NCBI GenBank assembly: GCA_964630015.1
Contig: CAZVTJ010000029.1
Span: forward strand, 1-10,366
Direction of reading: 5' to 3'
DNA from: CAZERT01 sp964630015
GTDB lineage: Bacteria; Patescibacteriota; Microgenomatia; UBA10105; UBA927
DNA length: 10,366 nucleotides
Positions 6,352 to 10,366 of this stretch are shown one piece after another (the first letter of the stretch is position 1; each line of letters opens with the position of its first letter). Made by a program: the position numbers and the translations under genes. A model generated the notes under the pieces. The model saw only the letters and a list, made by a program, of their open reading frames with translations, made no database searches and had not been told where the DNA came from.

Positions 6352-7089
6352 ATGAGAAAGAACATTCCGGATTTGACACTCGTGCTTCCCTGTTATAACG
6401 AAACTCCTGTATTTTCCGGTAGTGTTGATCTGATTACTTCCATACTTGATCATTGTGCACTTACCTATGAGCTTTTATTTGTTGATGACAAGTCGACGGA
6501 TGGGACGGTATCGCTTATTACAAAAACAGTTGCGCGGTCTCCCCGTACCATGCGGGCACTGTTTCACGGCATAAATGAAGGTCGCGGAAAAGCGGTTGCG
6601 GATGGTATTGCCGCAGCGCGCGGAACTGTTGTTGGGTATATTGATATCGACGTAGAAGTGTCGCCGGTCTATATTCCCCAGATGGTTCGGATGATTTTGG
6701 AACATCGGGCCGATGTGGTTGTCGGCGAGCGGATTTACCGAAGCAGTTTTGGATCGATAGTCCGGGAAATATTGTCTGTTGGATATAAACGGCTTGTCCG
6801 GACGGCCCTTCCCACAGGTGTCATTGATACGGAAAGCGGATATAAATTCTTCAATCGAAAAAAAATCCTCCCCGTTGTTGCAAAGACCCGGGATCCGCAT
6901 TGGTTTTGGGATACGGAAATTATTGTTCGGTCACGTCTTGCGGGACTTCGGATTACTCAGGTTCCGGTTCTGTTTCTTCGCCGGTTTGATAAGGTATCTT
7001 CGGTTCATATAGTGTCTGATACGCTTTCATACCTTCGATCCATTGTTCGATTGCGACGCCAGCTTTTATCTGAAGGAGTTTCCTTATGA
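6352..7089 (+). CDS. GT2 glycosyltransferase, polyprenyl-phosphate-sugar synthase-like (DPM1 type)
   Basis: A 245-residue family 2 glycosyltransferase of about the size of DPM1-type enzymes that lack membrane helices. Such enzymes move a sugar from a nucleotide donor to dolichyl or undecaprenyl phosphate at the cytoplasmic membrane face. Visible motifs: LVLPCYNE at 10-17, VDDKSTDGT at 44-52 for nucleotide binding, NEGRGKAVADGI at 75-86, the metal-binding D98-I-D100, GER at 125-127, DTESGYKFF at 159-167, and WFWDTEI at 184-190 with the catalytic-region acid. It is the first gene of a tight operon, reads from its own promoter and overlaps the next gene by 4 bases. The two GT-C proteins upstream would be natural users of its lipid-linked product; this link is inferred from neighbourhood only. 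The sugar cannot be told from sequence. Confidence 0.87.
   Translation: MRKNIPDLTLVLPCYNETPVFSGSVDLITSILDHCALTYELLFVDDKSTDGTVSLITKTVARSPRTMRALFHGINEGRGKAVADGIAAARGTVVGYIDIDVEVSPVYIPQMVRMILEHRADVVVGERIYRSSFGSIVREILSVGYKRLVRTALPTGVIDTESGYKFFNRKKILPVVAKTRDPHWFWDTEIIVRSRLAGLRITQVPVLFLRRFDKVSSVHIVSDTLSYLRSIVRLRRQLLSEGVSL
7073..7078 (+). promoter_or_regulatory. Shine-Dalgarno AAGGAG
   Basis: AAGGAG lies 7 bases before the ATG at 7086, inside the end of the preceding gene. It is the only strong Shine-Dalgarno before a start in the window, and it occurs at an operon-internal gene, in contrast to the genes with very short leaders. Confidence 0.8.
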
Positions 7090-7625
7090 ATGCTCATGGA
7101 ATTTCGATCGGGAAAGCATTTCGATTCATATTGTTTGAATTTTTTACAGGAATTTCAACGGTTTGCATCCTGCCTCCCCTACGGCGACTTTGGTGGGTGC
7201 TTTTTGGTGCAAACATTGGTACCGGAACGGTGATTTTACGAAGCGGTGTAACGAATGGGTATCACTATGGGCTATCCCGATTATTGATCGGACGGGAGTG
7301 TTTTTTGGGTAACGGTGTTGATTTGGATGTCCGTGGCGGGATTATTTTGGAAGATGATGTGACGCTTTCCAATGGTGTGGCACTTGTTTCCCATATCAAT
7401 GTTGGGTATCTGAACCATCCGCTTCAGACTGCATACCCTACAAAAGAAGCACGGGTTATTCTGAAAAAGGGCTGTTATATTGGGACAAACGCCAGTATCC
7501 TTCCGGGAGTTACGGTTGGTGAATATGCCGTTGTGGGTGCAGGTGCTGTCGTAACTAAGAATGTCCCAAAAAAAACCGTTGTTGCGGGTGCTCCGGCACG
7601 CGTGATAAAACGAATTCACGTATGA
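7086..7625 (+). CDS. left-handed beta-helix (hexapeptide repeat) acyltransferase
   Basis: A 179-residue protein of the LbH/maltose-acetyltransferase-like group, which uses acetyl-CoA to acylate a sugar hydroxyl or amine. A hydrophobic or amphipathic N-terminal stretch (about 11-41) replaces the usual MAC domain and may attach it to the membrane, as in WcaF-like O-acetyltransferases. Imperfect hexapeptide turns run through GANIGTGTVI (41-50), LLIGRECFLGNGVDLD (66-81), IILEDDVTLSNGVAL (86-100), then SH103 as the likely catalytic histidine region. They continue with CYIGTNASILPGVTVGEYAV (130-149) and VGAGAVVTKNVP (150-161), and close with AGAPARVIKRI. It overlaps the GT2 by ATGA and is followed by a 4-base overlap with the WecE-like gene. 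N-acetylation of the aminosugar made by that enzyme is possible, but there is no Rossmann domain as in PglD-type enzymes; O-acetylation of a glycan is equally likely. Confidence 0.87.
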   Translation: MNAHGISIGKAFRFILFEFFTGISTVCILPPLRRLWWVLFGANIGTGTVILRSGVTNGYHYGLSRLLIGRECFLGNGVDLDVRGGIILEDDVTLSNGVALVSHINVGYLNHPLQTAYPTKEARVILKKGCYIGTNASILPGVTVGEYAVVGAGAVVTKNVPKKTVVAGAPARVIKRIHV

Positions 7626-8785
7626 AATCTTCGCAAAACACAGGAATGAAGCGACACATTCCATTCACGCTTCCCTATTGGGGATTGCAGGAGAAAAAAG
7701 CGGTTGTGGATGCGCTTTCCAAAACCATCGGAACCGGTGATGGGCCGCACTCCGACACGATGGTTTCCCAGCTGACAAAAATACTTGGAACGCCGTTTAT
7801 CCTTCCCGTGACGAGTTGCACACACGCAATGGAATGCGCCATCCGTGCACTTGGGATTGGGCCTGGTGATGAAGTGATTCTTCCGTCATTTACACTTTCG
7901 GCAACGGCAAATGCTGTTGTGTTGTCCGGCGGGAAACCTATATTTGCCGATATTGAAGATGAAACGTATGGTATTGATCCTGTGTCTGTTGAATCATTGA
8001 TCTCCCGGCATACCCGCGCCATTATGGTTGTCCATTATGCCGGAATGCCCTGCAGGATTGATCGGATTTTGGAGATTGCCAAAAAGCACAATCTGTTCGT
8101 GATTGAAGATGCTGCCCATTGTATTGGCGCGTACTACCGCGGAAAAGCTTTGGGAACGTTTGGGGATGCGGGCGCGTTTTCGTTCCATGGGACAAAAAAT
8201 GTTTGTTGTGGTGAAGGCGGCGCGTTGGTTGCTTCCAATGAAAAACTGGTAACGGTGATGGATGAAATTCGGGTAAACGGTACAAACAGACGGTTGTATC
8301 TTAAGGGTGTTGTTGATCGGTATACTTGGGTGCGGGCGGGATCCAGCTACTGGCTTTCCGATTTGCTGGCGGCAATCGTGTCGGCACAGATTCCCAAAAT
8401 TCCCATGATTAATAAAAAACGGGCTGCAATTGCCAAAGAATTTAACAAAACATTCGGTAAGTTCCCGCATTTGTGTACGCTCCCCCGGGTGCCGGAGGGC
8501 GCAAAACCCAATTGGCATATTTATGCATTACGTTTTGCCACAAAAGAATTGGCGGATGTGTTTTATGACAGGATGCGGGGAGCCGGTATTGCTGTTTCCA
8601 CCCATTATGTGCCGCTTCACAGTTCGCCGTTTGGCAGGAGTCTTGCCGGAAAACAATACAAAGAATTGCCGGTTGCAACCCAGGTTGCCCAGACGCTTGT
8701 GCGTATTCCCATATATCCGGGATTGACGAAACGCGATATTACTTATATAACAACTACAGCACGACGGGTGTTATCCGGACTGTAA
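7622..8785 (+). CDS. wecE: WecE/RffA-like dTDP-4-amino-4,6-dideoxygalactose transaminase
   Basis: A 387-residue PLP enzyme of the DegT family, close in recognisable motifs to WecE, which converts dTDP-4-keto-6-deoxyglucose to dTDP-4-amino-4,6-dideoxygalactose (dTDP-Fuc4N) with glutamate. Visible features: IGTGDG at 36-41, TSCTHAMECA at 64-73, PGDEVILPSFTLSATANAVV (81-100), VVHYAG at 136-141 and KKHNLFVIEDAAH (154-166) with PLP-ring D163. The Schiff-base K192 lies in FSFHGTKN, followed by GEGGA at 197-201. GTNRRLYLKGVVDRYTW (220-236), GSSYWLSDLLAA (240-251) and HYVPLH at 328-333 are all WecE-like. The start overlaps the acyltransferase stop (ATGA at 7622), suggesting translational coupling; an ATG at 7646 is the alternative start. 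The substrate needs RmlA/RmlB, which are not in this window. Assignment to the WecE subgroup is firm; the exact product is inferred. Confidence 0.88.
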   Translation: MKSSQNTGMKRHIPFTLPYWGLQEKKAVVDALSKTIGTGDGPHSDTMVSQLTKILGTPFILPVTSCTHAMECAIRALGIGPGDEVILPSFTLSATANAVVLSGGKPIFADIEDETYGIDPVSVESLISRHTRAIMVVHYAGMPCRIDRILEIAKKHNLFVIEDAAHCIGAYYRGKALGTFGDAGAFSFHGTKNVCCGEGGALVASNEKLVTVMDEIRVNGTNRRLYLKGVVDRYTWVRAGSSYWLSDLLAAIVSAQIPKIPMINKKRAAIAKEFNKTFGKFPHLCTLPRVPEGAKPNWHIYALRFATKELADVFYDRMRGAGIAVSTHYVPLHSSPFGRSLAGKQYKELPVATQVAQTLVRIPIYPGLTKRDITYITTTARRVLSGL

Positions 8786-8805
8786 AACTTCCTGCCTCCC
8801 GAGAA

Positions 8806-8833
8806 TAGTAGTTAGTAGATTGTAGTTAGTAGT
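8806..8833. repeat. GTAG-type heptamer array, third tract
   Basis: Units TAGTAGT (8806), TAGTAGA (8813), TTGTAGT (8820) and TAGTAGT (8827). The 17 bases 8813-8829 equal 80-96. The array directly precedes hairpin copy 5. Confidence 0.75.
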
Positions 8834-8835
8834 TT

Positions 8836-8867
8836 GCCACCCTTCGCTCTGATGAGCTACGAGTGGC
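8836..8867. repeat. intergenic hairpin, copy 5
   Basis: The outer stem GCCAC (8836-8840) pairs with GTGGC (8863-8867). The inner stem GCTC (8846-8849) pairs with GAGC (8854-8857) around a TGAT loop. The CTTCGC element is shared with the other copies, but both outer arms differ from copies 1-4 in a way that keeps pairing. Confidence 0.7.
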
Positions 8868-8920
8868 GCAGTAGATAGGGATACTTTTTACATGATTGAA
8901 AGAATGAAAGATTGTACATT

Positions 8921-8952
8921 CATGGTTTCATTGCTCCATTATTTCATTGTTG
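8921..8952. repeat. degenerate CATTNTTN octamer array
   Basis: Four 8-base units: CATGGTTT (8921), CATTGCTC (8929), CATTATTT (8937) and CATTGTTG (8945). The period differs from the 7-base arrays around it. Confidence 0.55.
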
Positions 8953-8964
8953 AAAACTGTGAAA

Positions 8965-8992
8965 GTATAAAGTATGAAGTATTAAGTATCTA
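8965..8992. repeat. GTATNAA heptamer array, third tract
   Basis: Units GTATAAA (8965), GTATGAA (8972), GTATTAA (8979) and GTATCTA (8986), the same family as 244-285 and 2687-2728. It ends 22 bases before the GT2 start codon. A loose TTGAAA (8950-8955) and TATGAA (8973-8978) pair at 17-base spacing could be a promoter inside the repeats, but this is weak. Confidence 0.7.
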
Positions 8993-9014
8993 AATAATTT
9001 GTACCAAAAGTGTC

Positions 9015-10073
9015 ATGAGGATTTTTCTATCTATTATTATTCCATATCACAACAGTACCGAGACGATCGGCCCTCTCCTTCGTTCTATAAAGGAATCCGT
9101 AAAACCGCCGACGTTTGAAGTGGTTGTGGTCGATGATGGATCCCAAATCGGGAAACGGTATAGTGATATTCCCAAAAAAGTCTTGGGATCGCATCGCTTT
9201 CCCATCCGGCTCGTGTCGTTTCCCCATAACAAAGGACCGGCAGTTGCCAGAAACACGGGGGCAAAATTTGCTCGTGGAAAATTTCTGGTATTTTTGGATG
9301 GCGACGTACGGCTCTTCCCCGATACCCTCGCCAACATCGCAAAAATTTATACAGAAGATCCGGATATTGTGGCACTAACCGGAGTATGGACGAAGGAGCA
9401 AAAGAGCAAACACTTTTTCCCAAATTTCAAGGCGCTTCGGGATTGGAGTTATTGGATTAACGAAAAGGATATAAATGGATATTACTATCTCTTTAGCACT
9501 CGTATAGCATCAATCAAGCGCGAAGTATTTCAGCGGTTGAAAGGGTTTGACGAAAAGTATGCAGGACCCTTGGTCGAAGATATTGAATTTACCTACAGGA
9601 TTGCCCGGCGGTATGCTGTGATTTTTGCGCCTAATGTCCGGGTGCATCATGAATTTGAGGAATTTTGGCCGATTGCCAAGAAATATTTTTGGCGGACGTA
9701 TTACTGGATTCATTTGTTCAACAAGCGGAAGAAATTCGATCCGGTGGCAACCACATCAACGGAGGCTCTGACGGCCCTATTTGGTGTTGGCGGAATGGGG
9801 TTGACCGTAGTATTTCTTCTTCTGTGGATTCTTCGGGAGGTAATCGGATATGGAGTGCTGACTCCGGTCGGAGAATTGGTGTTGAGCAGAATTCTCCTAT
9901 GGTTATTGATTGCCGGAGGTATCTTCCTTTTTATTCATTTTCTGTTGGTATATCGGTTTTTACGTTTTGTATGGCAAGAAAAAGGATTGTGGTTTGCCAT
10001 CCGCAGCTTTTTTGTGGGGCTGGTGCTGTATGGATTTATTGTTGCCGGTGCGCTGTGGGGAAAAATTCGGTAA
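9015..10073 (+). CDS. GT2 glycosyltransferase with C-terminal membrane helices
   Basis: A 352-residue family 2 glycosyltransferase. The catalytic part (about 1-235) begins with FLSIIIPYHNS and has VVVDDGS at 37-43, NKGPAVARNTGA at 72-83, the metal-binding D95-G-D97, and E188-D189-x-E191 with R195, typical of the acid-base region of inverting GT2 enzymes. Hydrophobic segments at about 255-275, 290-315 and 330-348 then anchor it in the membrane. This layout fits enzymes that extend a lipid-linked glycan on the cytoplasmic face; donor and acceptor are unknown. It stands alone behind a 229-base repeat-rich spacer, with no clear Shine-Dalgarno and no clear -10 box at the short-leader distance, so its expression signal is unresolved. 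It ends 6 bases before the stop of a convergent gene. Confidence 0.87.
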   Translation: MRIFLSIIIPYHNSTETIGPLLRSIKESVKPPTFEVVVVDDGSQIGKRYSDIPKKVLGSHRFPIRLVSFPHNKGPAVARNTGAKFARGKFLVFLDGDVRLFPDTLANIAKIYTEDPDIVALTGVWTKEQKSKHFFPNFKALRDWSYWINEKDINGYYYLFSTRIASIKREVFQRLKGFDEKYAGPLVEDIEFTYRIARRYAVIFAPNVRVHHEFEEFWPIAKKYFWRTYYWIHLFNKRKKFDPVATTSTEALTALFGVGGMGLTVVFLLLWILREVIGYGVLTPVGELVLSRILLWLLIAGGIFLFIHFLLVYRFLRFVWQEKGLWFAIRSFFVGLVLYGFIVAGALWGKIR

Positions 10074-10079
10074 AAGGCT

Positions 10080-10366
10080 TCAGGGCAACTCGTTTGGCTT
10101 AAGCGCGTTAATCGCATCTTCTAGTTGACGTACCAGATTTTGGGATTCTTCATTTATAGCAGTAAACTTCTTGGTCTGCTCAATAGCTGCTTTTGCATTG
10201 GTATAATCGGCTTTTAAACGATAGAAGTTGGCAAGATTATAGTATGCGTTGGCATAATCGGGCTTGAGGGTAATTGCTGTTTTGGTTTCCCCAATAGCTT
10301 CATCCAGCTGATTCATGGAGGCAACAAGGGTTGCAAGATCCAGATGGAGGACAGGATTGATGGGAT
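10080..10366 (-). CDS. C-terminal part of a TPR protein, runs off the window
   Basis: The open frame continues through the right window edge, giving at least 94 residues and a TGA stop at 10080-10082. Two tetratricopeptide-like helix pairs are visible: LDEAIGETKTAITLKPDYAN followed by AYYNLANFYRLKADYTNAKA, with typical A, Y and P positions, then a helical tail ending in LKPNELP. A methionine at 10314-10316 is internal, because the sequence upstream (NPVLHLDLATLVAS) already looks like a preceding TPR helix. In CPR bacteria such TPR tails often follow an O-antigen ligase/polymerase (Wzy_C-type) membrane domain, which would suit this locus, but that part is not in the window. It converges on the GT2 gene with a 6-base gap. 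Confidence 0.75.
   Translation of the reverse strand, partial: PINPVLHLDLATLVASMNQLDEAIGETKTAITLKPDYANAYYNLANFYRLKADYTNAKAAIEQTKKFTAINEESQNLVRQLEDAINALKPNELP

Noticed and set aside
9001..9014. A leaderless promoter before the GT2 gene at 9015
   Set aside because: No hexamer ending 6-10 bases before the ATG resembles TATAAT, so this gene does not follow the pattern of the other four.
1572..10073. Frequent TTCCGG-like words as DNA uptake sequences
   Set aside because: They look common in the sugar genes but are explained by the codons preferred for Ser, Pro and Gly (TCC, CCG, GGA). No longer conserved core was seen.
10083..10316. A complete small 78-residue TPR protein
   Set aside because: The frame stays open past the methionine to the window edge with TPR-like residues, so this is the end of a longer protein.

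Overview
The window looks like a chromosomal segment of a Candidate Phyla Radiation (Patescibacteria, Parcubacteria-like) bacterium. This is an inference from three things: the gene content (a DUF4143 ATPase, two GT-C membrane glycosyltransferases of a type common in such genomes, and a TPR tail of O-antigen-ligase style); the intergenic DNA, which is packed with degenerate 7-, 8- and 15-base repeats and small hairpins; and the very short or absent mRNA leaders. TGA is a normal stop codon here (for example at 6290-6292, 7087-7089 and 7623-7625), so the recoded Gracilibacteria/Absconditabacteria code is excluded.

Layout. 1-342 is repeat-rich intergenic DNA. 382-1563 encodes a DUF4143 AAA ATPase and 1572-2693 a DegT-family sugar aminotransferase. 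2694-3007 is a second repeat-rich spacer with a perfect 20-base palindrome. 3008-4615 and 4626-6292 encode two GT-C type membrane glycosyltransferase-like proteins; the second is interrupted by a -1 frameshift at a run of eight T. 6352-8785 is a tight three-gene operon: dolichol/polyprenol-phosphate-sugar synthase-like GT2, hexapeptide acyltransferase and WecE-like aminotransferase. 8786-9014 is a third repeat-rich spacer. 9015-10073 encodes a second GT2 with C-terminal membrane helices. On the opposite strand, 10080 to the window end holds the C-terminal end of a TPR protein, convergent with the GT2 and only 6 bases from it.

Working model (inference). The genes form a cell-surface glycan locus. 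The aminotransferases make nucleotide-linked amino sugars and the acyltransferase modifies a sugar. The DPM-like GT2 charges a polyprenyl phosphate, the GT-C proteins transfer lipid-linked sugars on the outer face of the membrane, and the second GT2 extends a glycan on the inner face. The DUF4143 ATPase is probably unrelated passenger content. Nucleotide-sugar dehydratases and epimerases, which the aminotransferases would need, are not in this window.

The most interesting signals are: (i) four genes whose -10 box ends only 6-10 bases before the ATG, implying leaderless or nearly leaderless mRNAs, while operon-internal genes use a Shine-Dalgarno or ATGA overlap; (ii) the slippery T-run frameshift inside the second GT-C gene; (iii) a family of five intergenic hairpins whose stems change in a compensatory way, embedded in heptamer arrays.
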